Of a stretch of 64,000 nucleotides of DNA, positions 41,141 through 51,848 are shown in pieces (positions within the stretch are counted from its first letter, which is position 1; each line of letters starts with the position of its first letter). The DNA comes from Ursus arctos (taxonomy: Eukaryota > Chordata > Mammalia > Carnivora > Ursidae): positions 9,624,566 through 9,688,565 of the forward strand of contig NC_079873.1 of NCBI RefSeq assembly GCF_023065955.2, given 5' to 3'. The notes beneath the pieces were generated by a model, which saw only the letters and a program-made list of their open reading frames with translations, was not told where the DNA came from and made no database searches. The translations under genes and the position numbers were made by a program.

Positions 41141-43849
41141 TAGAGGTGGATTTTCACCACCAACTTTTTTTTTTCAGACTTCCAGTTAGAGCCCCTGCAT
41201 GATGCCAAAAATGTCTGATAACTGCATGAGTGTGGAAGGCAGCACTGTCACTGCTAGTTTTGAAAAGTTAGCAAATTTACTAGGAAAATGTCTCCACTGT
41301 CTTTCTCAAAACTGTCGGTTTGAAACCCTCTCAGGGAAATGACCGCACCGTGGTTTAGATTTGACTCAGTACCTCTCATAAGCTGGTTGTAAATATATCT
41401 TCTCATTACAAATCATTCGAATAGTAAATAAGCAAAGTTTTCACTCTGATGTGTCAACATACTAAATGCCATCAGCCGTTTTGTTGAAAGGTAGAGGAGT
41501 ACTTCTTATGCTGGACCATGTGTGTGATATTTTATTCCAAAGCAATCCTTTCATCATTTAGAAAAGTACTTATCCGCCATCACATTATTTAATCCAAAAT
41601 CGCATGGGTTTCTCCTTTCCTTAATTATATTGTAGCTTCAACTCCATTTCATCAATTATATTGATTTCCTAAGCTGTTGAGACAAGGGGATCTGACACGT
41701 ACTCGCTTTATCCTCCTCTGCTCTAATATTCTGGGAATTATCAAGAGAAAAAGCTCAGAACCTAAAGTTTAGGTACACGATCAGCAATTTCAAGAGCCCA
41801 AATCTAGATAATTGAGGCATGAGGTGAAAGAACTAGATGGCGATGAACAAGACAGTGGCCTCTGACCGGAGAGCAGCTCTCCCTGGCTGCCATTTTCTTA
41901 TATGCATTATCGCAGCCCCTGGATCGGCTCTGTTGTTATGGCAACCACCACTGTATATCGCACTGAAATCTGGTATTGAAATGTACTAGAAGCACAAAGC
42001 ATACATTTTTCATATTTTTCCCAAGTCCTTTTTTCATGGTTTCATGTAGCAATCCAACATGAAACATTTATTGGGGCTTTAAAAATCACAAATCCATCAT
42101 CTCCCACTCTGAGATTTAGAACTGGCTTCTATGACTGTAATAGCGATTCCCCATCAAAGGAATCGAATACATTTCAAACCATTATACTTTCTTTCAAAGA
42201 AACAAGGGGGAGGGATTGCCCTTGGCGATCTTCTGTGAAGCTTATCTACATCACTGTTCCTGATAGAAGCAGAATTAGTCTTTAGATTCCAAACTGCTGA
42301 GAGAGATGATGTGGGGAGATTTCAAATGAGGGGTGACACTTTTGCTTCTATTCCACCAGGAACAGATCAATGTTGAAATTCTCGAGCTGCTCTGTTGGAT
42401 TCATATGGTAAAGTCAGAGGCTTCTTCAATGAAGACTGGTTGCTCCTCTCGGAGCAGCCACTAGCTACTTCTTATTGCTGCTTGGATGAGACACACTTAT
42501 TATTAAATTGCTGGCATTCAAATAATGTGGAGAAGGCTGTAGATTATAGTTAGATACAGAGCACTAAAACTGATTTAAAAAAAAAAAACTTTCAATAACC
42601 TAATTCAGGAACTACCAAGGATGCCTCCTGGAAAGAATTTTGTATTAAGCGTTCATATCAAGAGAAAGACCCACAGCCATTTATCTGACACATTTAATTC
42701 ACAACATTATTCTTTTTCTAGGGAAAAGATTATATAACCGAAAATATCATAACGGATGGAAGTAGGACACAGGAAAACCCTGTTGTAGAGTACATTGCTG
42801 ACCTGATGGGAGTTTTTGCAAACATTTCTTAGATGCAAGCTTAACAGCTGTTTTCAACATTAATATTATTATAATACTCATTGCCAAGACTAGATTATAT
42901 TGCTAAGAATTTGTAAAGAACTCAAAGATTTGGAGTTTTAAATCTGCATTTTCAATGTTGGAGATAATCTGCTGGTTACAACATCCTTGCCTTATTATTT
43001 TTTTCATGGAAGGGCCATTGCAATCAGCTGGACAATCTCGTTAGAATACAGCTTGAGAGGAAGGAAAGATTTTTCTTTTAATAGCTGAACAGCCCTAGGA
43101 TCGTATTTATAAACTTTGGAAATGGAAATAAAAGTAAAGGCTGGACGAATTAAAATGTCCTTGAACCAGAAAGTAAGATAAGATGGAGGGGAGAATGTCA
43201 TCCAGTTTATTTTGCTTCCATTCAAATACCGTAAGCAAACTCCAGCTGCTCAGAGGCCTCATTAAGAAAACACCCCAACTCGAGGCCGTAGAGAATGGAA
43301 CTTGGCCACAGCAATTCCCAGTCGGGCCGCTGTTGAGTTTCTGGAATGGGTACGCAGCGTCGTCAGAGAAAAATCGCCCTCCGCCTACGCAACTAACGGC
43401 TGACTTTCCTCATGAGGAGTCACGTCAGTCAAGCTCCTGATGAAACGGGTTCTGCATTCCTACTTGGTCTATTAAACGAAGGACTGTGCTCTTGGTACAC
43501 CCAACCGTGGGCACCCAACCGTGATGAAAATCACAGCAGATCAAGGCACACCCTGGATGGCGTTTACTAGGATATTTTCATCCTAGCCAAAAGTTCTGTT
43601 CTAAATGCAGAGCAAGCGATGAAAATTAATCAAGATTCGTGGGTTGGCTTTAGAAAGATTTCTTGAGACAACATGCAAGCTTTAGATGCTTTAAATTATA
43701 CAGCATCGTAGATATGAAACATCAAATGTTTTGGTGACTAAGGGAAAAATCAATAAGGAAATAAAGGCTGCATCTAATCATAGAACCTATGGAATATTTT
43801 TCCAATTTTAAAAAATTTCTTCAACAAAAATGCATGGCTCTTCCCCATA
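41141..43849. other. CAN-SINE-free unique block, candidate conserved non-coding DNA
   Basis: About 2.7 kb of unique AT-rich sequence in which no SINE, LINE, LTR or DNA transposon is recognised, although the neighbourhood is crowded with them. It contains homeodomain-like AT cores (e.g. tatgcattat at 41901), an RFX-type site at 41932-41945 and a 14-bp near-tandem repeat (cacccaaccgtg, about 43498-43522). A 73-residue minus frame (43004-43225) has no recognisable domain. Distal regulatory DNA is possible but not shown. Confidence 0.4.
41932..41945. promoter_or_regulatory. RFX X-box-like site
   Basis: gttgttatggcaac matches the palindromic RFX consensus GTTGCCATGGCAAC at 12 of 14 positions, with an intact right half-site. 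RFX factors regulate ciliary and other genes. Binding here is inference. Confidence 0.45.
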
Positions 43850-43925
43850 CCAGATACTGTGCTAGGCATGCATTCAAAACCAGAAAGATACACATCCTAG
43901 CCTCATGGTACGCTCTAAAGAAGGT
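43850..43925 (-). repeat. L2 fragment
   Basis: 'agatactgtgctaggcatgc' and 'cacatcctagcctcatggta' fit reverse-oriented L2 3' text. Confidence 0.5.
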
Positions 43926-44448
43926 AAACAACGTGATGTGAATGAGCAACGTGGGCGATCAATACCACACAGGAGACCCTCCTCTGGGTGTGCAGAGGCT
44001 CTCCGGACCCCTTGGCAGGAAGGGGCATTGCTGCCCCAGCTGTTGGGAATGTTCCCTACTAATTGCGTTCAGCTGATGCCCTCCCCAGCAGGGAAGCACA
44101 CTGGATTAGCCATGTTTTTGCATAGTAAATCTACGCAAATATAAAATGAAGGATTTCTTCCCTTCTCTGTGACCTCTCAGAATTTTCAGGAGACACAAGC
44201 CATTGGGCAGCCATAAGCGCAAAGAGAAAATTCAAGGGAAGCAGTGATTAATGTTTGAGAGAGGGCGGTCATAGCAAAGCAGTTTTCCTCATTCGATGTA
44301 CCCGATTTTGCAAAGTTTGGGGCTTGGGGTTGCAAAGAAGCAGTGTTTAGAGACATGGTGAGTTCAGAAGGAAAATCCAGTGTTGGCCAGAAAGAGACTA
44401 GAGCCTCAGCTGGGGCGGATAGAACAAGGCACCCTTCGTCCTGTGATG

Positions 44449-44693
44449 GAGAAAGGTCTTTCTTTCTTCTTCTTTTTTAAAGATTTTATTTATTTGTCAG
44501 ATTGAGAGAGAGAGAGAGAGCGCACAAGCAGGGGGAGCGGCAGGGAGAGGGAGAAGCAGGCTCCCCACTGAGCAAGGAGCCCCATGCGGGACTTGGTCCC
44601 AGGACCTCGGGATCACGACCTGAGCTGAAGGTAGACCTTTAGCTGACGCTTAACTGATGGAGCCACCCAAGGGTCCCGAGAAAGGTCTTTCTT
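44449..44693 (-). mobile_element. CAN SINE, antisense
   Basis: Body 44465-44677 with perfect 16-bp duplication gagaaaggtctttctt (44449-44464 and 44678-44693). Near the head an extra roughly 10 nt gives 'ctttagctgacgcttaactg' instead of 'cgcttaactg', a small local duplication. B-box altered to 'ttggtcccaggacc'. Confidence 0.97.
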
Positions 44694-45086
44694 AAAGGAA
44701 AAGAGCACACGGATTCTGGCGCTGTTGGTTCCCGCGGCGGTGAGGGGAACCAGTCCGATGAGCGGACACGGACCTGACGTGCTCGGCAGTGCAGCTGGGA
44801 ACCGCACTGGCAGCTGGTGACTTGTCTGTGCTGACGCGAGGAACGAACCTGGGCTTGGAGCTCGAGGAAACTGCATGTTCTTCGGGGCCCAGGTGTTATT
44901 TCATTAGAGTGAATTGGCTGGTCGGAGATGCTGTTTCACAGAGAAAATGGACTGGTAGGGTTCCTCCCAGAGAAAAGGTGGAGCGAGGCTGTGCACCCCG
45001 TCTTTGCAGGAGAAATCTCTCTCTTCTCTGAGGGCAGCGCTGAGCCCAACACCAGAATGTTTTCTTTGAAGCAACTACCCATCTTG

Positions 45087-45298
45087 TCTTTTGGTGTATT
45101 TATTTATTTGAGAGAGCGAGCGAGAGCGCGTGCACACTCACGAGCTGGGGGGAGGGGCAGAGGCAGAGGGAGAAGCAGGCTCCCCATTGAGCAGGGAGCC
45201 CCACGCAGGCCTCGATCCCAGGACCCCGGGATCGTGACCTGAGCCGAAGGCAGACGCTTCACCGGCTGAGCCACCCAGGCGCCCTTCTTTTGGTGTTT
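45087..45298 (-). mobile_element. CAN SINE, antisense
   Basis: Body about 45100-45284; flanks tcttttggtgtatt and ttcttttggtgttt. The 'aagatttt' part and poly-A are missing, so the tail is reduced to (attt)n. Several CpGs are retained in the head. Confidence 0.95.
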
Positions 45299-45635
45299 TG
45301 CTGTATTTTTGCTTACCCTAGAATTTTGAGCTTGAATTCTAAGCTTTCTGGTTTGAGCCATTTCTGCACTTACGTTCAGGGATGTACTCTCTGCCTCTTT
45401 CTCCACCTCCATCTGCATGTGAAGAATAAAACCCACAGATAACTCAAAAGTCTTCTGACTGGAGGGGAATACCACCCAGCTCCTAGCTGCTGGGAGTGTG
45501 GTCCTTGGCCCAGCAGCACCGGCGGCACGTGGGGGCCTGCGGGAACACACGGCTTGACGCCATTCTCCGGCCTTGCGGACCGCATCCCCGGGGCGTTCGT
45601 GCGCACAGTCGGGTCTGAGAAGCAGCCTTCTGACT

Positions 45636-45835
45636 CACTGGTCCTCAAAGTCGAATGTTAACGGAACCAGAAAAACGAAGGCTGACCTGTTAGACGGCAG
45701 ATCGCAGGGAGCACCCCCCCCCCCCCGCCTTTCTGATTGAGTAGGTCTGAGATGGGGCCCAAGAAGGGGCGGTTCCGGCCCATTCCCAGGTGCTGCTGGT
45801 GCTGCTAACCAGGGGCCCGCCCTCTGACTAGCACG
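45636..45835 (+). repeat. MER5A-like hAT relic
   Basis: 'actggtcctcaaagtcgaat', 'ctgattgagtaggtctgaga', 'ggggcccaagaaggggcgg' and 'ggtgctgctggtgctgctaa'. A C-run expands its middle. Confidence 0.72.
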
Positions 45836-45849
45836 GCTGTACCTCATTC

Positions 45850-46025
45850 TCCCCACTGACTGGGGGACCGGAGTTCCTCTCTGCCGCTCACCAGCCGCGC
45901 GATGCCCGACGCTCTCCTGACCCCTCCAAGCCCAAGTTTCTTTTCATGTTACAGGGAGCGATGCCAAGTTCATCGTGAGAATGTGAAGACATTTTGAAAC
46001 GCGCAGCACCTCACCCATGCCCGGC
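45850..46025 (+). repeat. MIR-like fragment
   Basis: 'tctgccgctcaccagccgcg' and 'aagtttcttttcatgttaca' approximate the MIR core; diverged. Confidence 0.4.
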
Positions 46026-46027
46026 TA

Positions 46028-46175
46028 CAGAATGTGCTCTTCAAATTGGGGTCCGCAGACCGGCAGCAGCAGCGTCCCCCGGGAGCTCGGAAGACCTGCG
46101 GTGTCTGGCCCCACCCCAGGCCTGTGGCAGCAGAATCTGCCGCGTCACGACACCCTCAGGTGAGAATTATGAGTG
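46028..46175 (-). repeat. MER5A-like hAT relic
   Basis: 'cttcaaattggggtccgcag', 'accggcagcagcagcgtccc', 'tgtctggccccaccccaggc' and 'gacaccctcaggtgagaatt' read as reversed MER5A. The donor-like 'aggtgagaa' is part of this relic. Confidence 0.65.
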
Positions 46176-46450
46176 TTAGTCTGAGCAAAGTTCTGCAGGC
46201 ACGTGGGCCTCATTTCCCGGTTGCAGCTGGGGTACTAGCCCCAGACCAGGCATCGGAAGCTTGAACCCCTAACTCTCTAGCTCTCCCCCAGTGTTCCCAC
46301 TCTCTCAGCCGCACCCCGAGGGTTTGATTGCCCAGCTCGGGCAGGAACGCTCACCATGACCCCGGGCGCAGGTTTGTGGCGTCCTGGGAGGCCGCCGGGG
46401 CTCGGAAGCACAGCCACCGTGAACTTGCCTGCTCGCCGGGGCTTCGCCAG

Positions 46451-47229
46451 GAAGTAGGGACAGCCTAAGAGGACAGAAGGGGTTTCTGGACCCGACGGTT
46501 TGCTTATTTGACTCTGTGATTGTTTGTTTTGGATCTTCACACTGAAGTCCTACTTGAACCCTCGTGGGCAGGAGAGGAGTGGGAAAGAGGAGGGATGAAA
46601 GCAAAAGCCACGCGGGGTATAAAGAGTCCCGCGGGGAAAGAAAGACTCTGGGCTGCCAAGGAGAATGACTTGCTCACAGGGAGAAACTGGGTTCTGTTAG
46701 AACACATGGTGCAGCCGAGTTCCCACCACAGAAGTCAGCCCCCTCAATGTTCTGGTGTGGGATTCTTTGCGAACAAAGTACTGTTTGGGAATCATTACCA
46801 TTTGTAGCTCTTTTATTGTACGAACCAAATGAATCCTTCCTGAACATTCTAATGAACACAACAATACAGAAGTGACTTTAGCAGAGTTGGAAAGGCAGCA
46901 CTGCTTTTTTGCATACTTATGAGTAATGATACCTGAAAAATAATCTGACAGGAAATAAAAAGTAACCACATTTCTTTGATAATGAATAAAACTCTGGAAA
47001 CTGTCCTTCCCCCATAAGTTTTTGGCTGATTTTGTCGTTGAACTTTCTCTTCGACACCTCTTGTGCTGTGACTGAAGGAGTTTGCTTTCATTAGACCTCA
47101 TGGACCAGGACTCCTTGTTCTGTCCTGGAAGCTGAAGAAGGCTAGATGCACATAAACAAGCCATCATCCCAAATACCGGGGCTACAAGATTTACACTGCC
47201 CATTATAGTGCAAATCAATACAGCATACT
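46451..47229. other. Non-coding DNA, nothing recognised
   Basis: The 173-residue minus frame at 46697-47218 lacks any recognisable domain and is overlapped by other frames. Confidence 0.4.
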
Positions 47230-47335
47230 TGCTTTATAGCTGGAGGAAGTTCAGAGATGGGAAGTAATTTATCCAAAGTCATAGCCAGTCCAGGTTGGGG
47301 ATATGCTCAACATTTCGATCCCTAGTCTGAAGCCT
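47230..47335 (-). repeat. MIR SINE relic
   Basis: 'ggaagtaatttatccaaagt' and 'catagccagtccaggttggg' correspond to the reversed MIR core. Confidence 0.6.
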
Positions 47336-47689
47336 CTTCATATAAAGCATAGACATAAAAACGATGAGTTCCAAGTAAGAGCTAGATTTTAAACTTCGAG
47401 TCTTATTTCTTTACCTAGCTATATTTTCTCCTCCCTGGCCCTTAAGCACTGACATCTCCTGGATACAGCTCCAGGGTTCTGTCCATGAAAACAGAAACAA
47501 CTTTGGGGAAAATGGATTTCGGCTAGGCCTTATCAAAAGCCCACTTGTGAAAATTTGGCCTCCAGTTCAAGACTGGGCAGAGCCCCTTTGGATGAATCCA
47601 CAACTCAACTCATTTAATGAATGAGGGATCTCAGAAATTTGCCTCCTTCCCGCTCCAAGCCCCAAATACACTTAGAGATTCAGTGCGAT

Positions 47690-47910
47690 GGGAAAATCAA
47701 ACAGTGACTGCCTCTAAGCAACAGAGGATAATGATTTTTGGCTGGGAAGGAAGGAGCAAGAGGGAGTTTTCTGGAGTGAAAGTAATGACGATTTTCACCA
47801 GGGTTTGGATTAGGTGGTGTGGCGCGCATTTGTCAAAACTCACAGAACGATCGATACACTGAAGATTTGTATGTTTCATTATATGTAAATTTTAGCGATC
47901 ATAAAACCTC
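47690..47910 (+). repeat. LINE-1 3' UTR fragment
   Basis: 'gggagttttctggagtgaaa', 'gcatttgtcaaaactcacag', 'gaagatttgtatgtttcatt' and 'atatgtaaattttagcgatc' match an old L1 (L1MC/L1ME-type) 3' end. Confidence 0.8.
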
Positions 47911-48401
47911 GGGTAATGAAACAAACTCCCAGGGAAAATATTTGGGATGGTGACAGGGTTAAGAGCTAGAAGTATTAAATTTGCGTTTTTATCAGCTCTG
48001 TCATCATCCTCACCAACCACAAAATACAAAAGTCTTTAGACCACGTGTGTAGAGGGAGGGTGGGTGGACGGTGCGTGTTCCGGGGAGATTGTCTTTCTGC
48101 CAGCGCTGCCAGGAAACCAGACCTTTGCCCTGAACTGAGCAGGCTTCCTTTAGCAGCCAGTCCTTAGATAAAAATAATTGCTAGGGTTGTGGGGGTGTGT
48201 GGAGGGCGGGGAAGCTGAAGACCGGTGGGAACTCTGTCGTGAATCCCCTGGAGGAGACCCTGCTCAGGGTGGTGGGAATTGAGCATCTCCAGTTCTCCGA
48301 CGTTTTTTGCTAAGTAAATGTAGAAATGGGTCAAAAACTGGCAGGGAGGAGAGGCCCTGCTTCAGGATAAAATCCATTGCGTTATGGGTTTGGGCAAAAT
48401 T
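47911..48401. other. Non-coding DNA, nothing recognised
   Basis: G-rich patch near 48050-48080 and 48180-48210; no exon or repeat supported. Confidence 0.45.
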
Positions 48402-48623
48402 AAAAAAGCATGTGGATATGGGGCGCCTGGGTGGCACAGCGGTTAAGCGTCTGCCTTCTGGTCAGGGCGTGATCCCGGCGTTATGGGATCAAGCCCCACA
48501 TCAGGCTCCTCTGCTATGAGCCTGCTTCTTCCTCTCCCACTCCCCCTGCTTGTGTTCCCTCTCTAGCTGGCTGTCTCTGTCAAATAAATAAAATCTTTAA
48601 AAAAAAAAAAAAGCATGTGGATA
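48402..48623 (+). mobile_element. Young ursid-type CAN SINE
   Basis: Body about 48420-48606, perfect 17-bp duplication aaaaaagcatgtggata (48402-48418 and 48607-48623). B box reads 'gggatcaagccccacatc'. Closely matches SINEs at 10263 and 37411. Confidence 0.98.
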
Positions 48624-48777
48624 AAGAATAAATGTTATTAAGATTGTGTTGTTGGAGGGTCTTTACCCTCCTGTTCCCACTTTGAATATCACTCCAATTC
48701 CACAGCTTACCAATGTGGTGTGCTTCTGTTATTGTTATGCAAATTTCAAGCATAGAGAATACTCAGAGAGTAGTACA

Positions 48778-48906
48778 TCCATGATCCAGTCTGGAGCACT
48801 GGCTGGCTTGGTCCATGGAACATGCTACTCTTGATCTTAGGGTAGTGAGTTCGAGCCCCATGTTGGGGAGTCTACTTAAAAAAAGTATATTTCCATGATC
48901 CAGTCT
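48778..48906 (+). mobile_element. Short tRNA-like SINE without CT-rich linker
   Basis: A roughly 99-bp insert (48793-48891) with 'gctactcttgatcttagggt', B-box-like 'agttcgagccccatgttggg' and 'tctacttaaaaaaa' tail. Perfect 15-bp duplication tccatgatccagtct at 48778-48792 and 48892-48906. It resembles the short feliform/caniform SINE variant lacking the CT-rich middle. The A-box region is mutated. Confidence 0.93.
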
Positions 48907-48909
48907 TGT

Positions 48910-49046
48910 CAGATTACTGTTTTTTCTTTTTTTAAGATTTTATTTTTAAGTAATCTCTACACCCAACGTGAGGCTTGAAACTACCACCCCCGAGATCAAG
49001 GGTCACATGCTCCACTGACTGAGCCAGCCAGGCGCCCCAGATTACT
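48910..49046 (-). mobile_element. Short tRNA-like SINE, antisense
   Basis: Insert 48920-49037: 'aagattttatttttaagtaa', 'tctctacacccaacgtgagg', 'ctgagccagccaggcgcccc'. Duplication cagattact at 48910-48918 and 49038-49046. Same short SINE type as the neighbour, in inverted orientation. Confidence 0.94.
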
Positions 49047-49719
49047 TCTTTTTCGAGATTGCAAATGTGTTTTACTTTGTGATCAGCGATTATTAATAAC
49101 TAAATAGTTCAAATGAATCAGTTGTCCTTCTATAAATACTTACGCTCTTGACTTTTTCCTCACCTTTATGTTATATGTACTTGGAAATAGGCATTTGGAC
49201 ATGATAGCTGGTAATTGGATACTACTCCTGTTTTCCTAAACAAGTACATATATCTGTATGAGTGATTGCTCTTAGCTTTTGTGATTTATAATTTATAGAT
49301 TTTTTTTTTTGCTTAATAGACATTAAAATAATTGAGGCATATCTGCTTTTCTATCTCTACAGACTCTATAGTCTGGGTGCTTTATAATTACATTTTTTTC
49401 AGCTTTTTTCAGGAGATATAATTGACATATAACACTGTAGGAGGTTAAGGTGTACAACATGATGATTTAATACACGTATATATTGTGAAATGATTACCAC
49501 AATAATGTTAGTATCATTTCCATCACCTCACATAATTACTTTTTGTTGTTGTGAGAACACTTAATATCTACTTTCTCAGCAACTTCCAAGTATACAATGC
49601 AGTATTGTTAACTCTAGTCACCATGCTATACATTAGATCCCTAGAAGTTACCCATCTTATTACTGTAAGTTTGTACCCTTTGACCAACATCTCCTCATTT
49701 TCTGCACCCCCTAGCAACC

Positions 49720-49938
49720 ACCAGTCTACTCTCTTTTTTAAGATTTTTAAAATTTATTGATTTGAAAGAGAGAGAGCAGAGACAGCACACGTGCCTGGGG
49801 GGGGGGTAGGGAGAAGCAGACACCCTGCTGAGCAGGGAGCCCAATGTGGGGCTCCATTCCAGGACCTTGGGATCATGACCTGAGCTGAAGGCAGATGTTT
49901 AACGACTGAGCCACGCAGGCACCCCACCAATCTATTCT
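49720..49938 (-). mobile_element. CAN SINE, antisense, inside L1
   Basis: Body 49733-49925, duplication accagtctactct (49720-49732) and accaatctattct (49926-49938). Contains a G10 run and 'ctccattccaggaccttggg' in the B-box area. Confidence 0.97.
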
Positions 49939-50247
49939 GTTTCTGAGTTTGGCTTTTTTAGATTCCACGTGTAAGTGACATCATACAGTATTTGTTTGGC
50001 TCTGACATATTTCACTTACCATAATGACCTCAAGGTCCATCCACATTGTCGCAAGTGGCAGGACTTCCTTCTTTCTCATGGCCGAATAATAGTCCATTTA
50101 TATATGTATTATATATCCATATGGATATATACACATAATATAATATCCATATAGAAACATCTTCCTGATCCATTCATCCATCCAGGGACACTTCAGTTGT
50201 TTCTGTACCTTGGCTATTGTGAATAATGCTGCAATGAACATAGAAGT

Positions 50248-50439
50248 TCAGATATCTCTTTGAGATCCTGATTTCATTTCCTTTGGATATGTACCCAGAA
50301 GTGGAATTGCTGGATCATAGGGTATTTCTATTTTTAATTTTGTGAGAAACCTCCGTACTGTTTTCCGCAGTGGCTGCACCAAGTGACACTCCCACCAACA
50401 GTGCACTAGGTTCCCTTTCCTCCACATCCTCTCCAACAC
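50248..50439 (-). pseudogene. LINE-1 ORF2p C-terminal remnant
   Basis: A 63-residue open segment. Its last third is recognisable L1 ORF2p (IPYDPAIPLLGTYPKEMKSG) and the earlier part (KGNLVHCWWECHLVQPLRKTV) matches the preceding ORF2p stretch with substitutions. It lacks the endonuclease and reverse transcriptase domains and has no start of its own, so it is an inert fossil. Confidence 0.93.
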
Positions 50440-50702
50440 GTGTTCTCTCTTGTCTTTTTGATACTAGCCATTCTAACAGGTGTGAGCTGATAGCTCGTTG
50501 TGGTTTTGATTTAAATTTCCCTGATGACGAGTGAGTGGCTTTGAGCATCTTTTCACGTGTCTGTCGGCCATCTGGATGTCTTCTTTGGAAACACATCTAT
50601 TCAGGTCCTCTCTTCATTTTTTTAAATTGGATTGTTGGGTTTTTGCTATTGAGTTGTGTAAGTTCCTTGTATATTTTGAATATTAACCTCATGTTATAGC
50701 AC

Positions 50703-50913
50703 TATCAGCAATTTTTTTTTAAGATTTTATTTATTTATTTGACAGGCAGCAAGAGAGGGAACACAAGCAGAGGGAGTGGGAGAGGGAGGAGCAGGCTTCC
50801 TGCCGAGCAGGGAGCCCGATGTGGGGCTCAATCCCAGGACCCTGGGATCACGCCCTGAGCCGAAGGCAGACGCTTAACGACTGAGCCACCCAGGCGCCCC
50901 ATATCAGCAATTT
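50703..50913 (-). mobile_element. CAN SINE, antisense
   Basis: Body 50715-50901, perfect duplication tatcagcaattt at 50703-50714 and 50902-50913. Complete antisense structure; 'ggatcacgccctgagccgaa' shows the ursid-type variant. Confidence 0.97.
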
Positions 50914-51287
50914 GAAAATTTTAAAATGGAAATCTTTATTTGTAACATAAGTCAATTCTCCAACGTTTTTGGTCTTGGGAGTCATTTAGTCTTGAGAATC
51001 ATTGAGGACTCCAGAGACCTCGTGTTTGTATGGATTTTATCAATTGGTGTTACTGGGTTAGAAATAAAAGTGGAGAAAATTTTCTAAATACTTATTTATT
51101 AATTTATTTAAAATCACAATAACAAACCCAATATATGTTAACATAGCACATTTTCATGTGTTCAGTTCAGAAAATAACTGTTTTCTTAAATAAAAAATGT
51201 ATTGGGAAAATGGCATTATTATACATTTTAGCAATCTCTTTAATGTCTGCCTTCACAGAAGCAGCTGGATTTTCATATTTGCTTCTT

Positions 51288-51465
51288 ATTCAATAGATTT
51301 TTTTTTTTAAAGATTTTATTTATTTGAGAGAGAGAAGAGAGAGCCCGAGGCGGGGAGGGTCAAAGGGAGAAGCAGACTCCCTGCTGAGTGAGGAACCTGA
51401 TGCGGGACCCGAAGGCAGACACTTAACCAACAGAGCCACCCAGGTGCCCCTGTATTCAATAGATT
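51288..51465 (-). mobile_element. CAN SINE, antisense, internally deleted
   Basis: Body 51300-51451 (about 150 bp). Perfect duplication attcaatagatt at 51288-51299 and 51454-51465. The B-box segment (ggctcgatcccagg…gagatcatgacc) is missing between 'gatgcgggac' and 'ccgaaggcag'. Confidence 0.96.
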
Positions 51466-51622
51466 CGGAAACATTGTTTTGTTTGGAAAATATGGAGAAA
51501 ACCCAGCCTCCCACAGACATGTATTTGGAAATAGGAGGACTGTATTAACAGCTTTTTCAGGTAGTTGTGGATACTCTTCTTTGGTACTACACCAAATTGT
51601 GAAAAGTAGTAGTTTTTTGAAG

Positions 51623-51848
51623 AAAATATGTATTATGAGGGATGCCAGGGTGGCTCAGTCAGTTAAGCATCTGCCCTCAGCTCAGGTCATGATTCCAGAG
51701 TCCTGGGATCAAGCCCCATATTGGGCTCCCTGCGCAGCGAGGAGTGTGCTTCTCCCTCTGCCCTTCCTCTTGCTTGTGCACGGTCTCTCTCTCACGCAAG
51801 CTCTCTCAAATAAATAAATAAAATCTTTTAAAAAATATGTATTATGAG
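51623..51848 (+). mobile_element. CAN SINE
   Basis: Body 51640-51831, perfect 17-bp duplication aaaatatgtattatgag (51623-51639, 51832-51848). Intact head and 'gggatcaagccccatattgg' B-box area. Confidence 0.97.

Larger units (their letters stand above)
45480..46450. other. CpG-enriched GC-rich region
   Basis: Scattered CpGs are well above background (for example 45525-45610 and 46310-46450), but density is lower than at 25.3-25.7 kb. The region includes two MER5A-like relics and a C15 run at about 45713-45727. No exon is recognised; overlapping frames on both strands reflect composition. Confidence 0.45.
49391..50708 (-). mobile_element. L1MA-type LINE-1 3' end, antisense, split by a SINE
   Basis: From 'ggagatataattgacatata' (3' UTR) through 'caccatgctatacattagat' and 'ttggctattgtgaataatgc' to ORF2 3' coding. 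On the minus strand 50248-50439 still encodes DPAIPLLGTYPKEMKSGSQ, the conserved C-terminal region of ORF2p. Other frames are broken, so no reverse transcriptase is made. It is interrupted by the SINE at 49733-49925 and ends at another SINE. Confidence 0.95.

Noticed and set aside
46697..47218. 173-residue minus-strand frame
   Set aside because: No domain, overlapping frames, no nearby promoter or splice support; chance frame in 64 kb is expected.
48793..48891. Possible functional tRNA gene
   Set aside because: Only the B-box region is tRNA-like, no cloverleaf can be drawn, and target duplications show it is a SINE.
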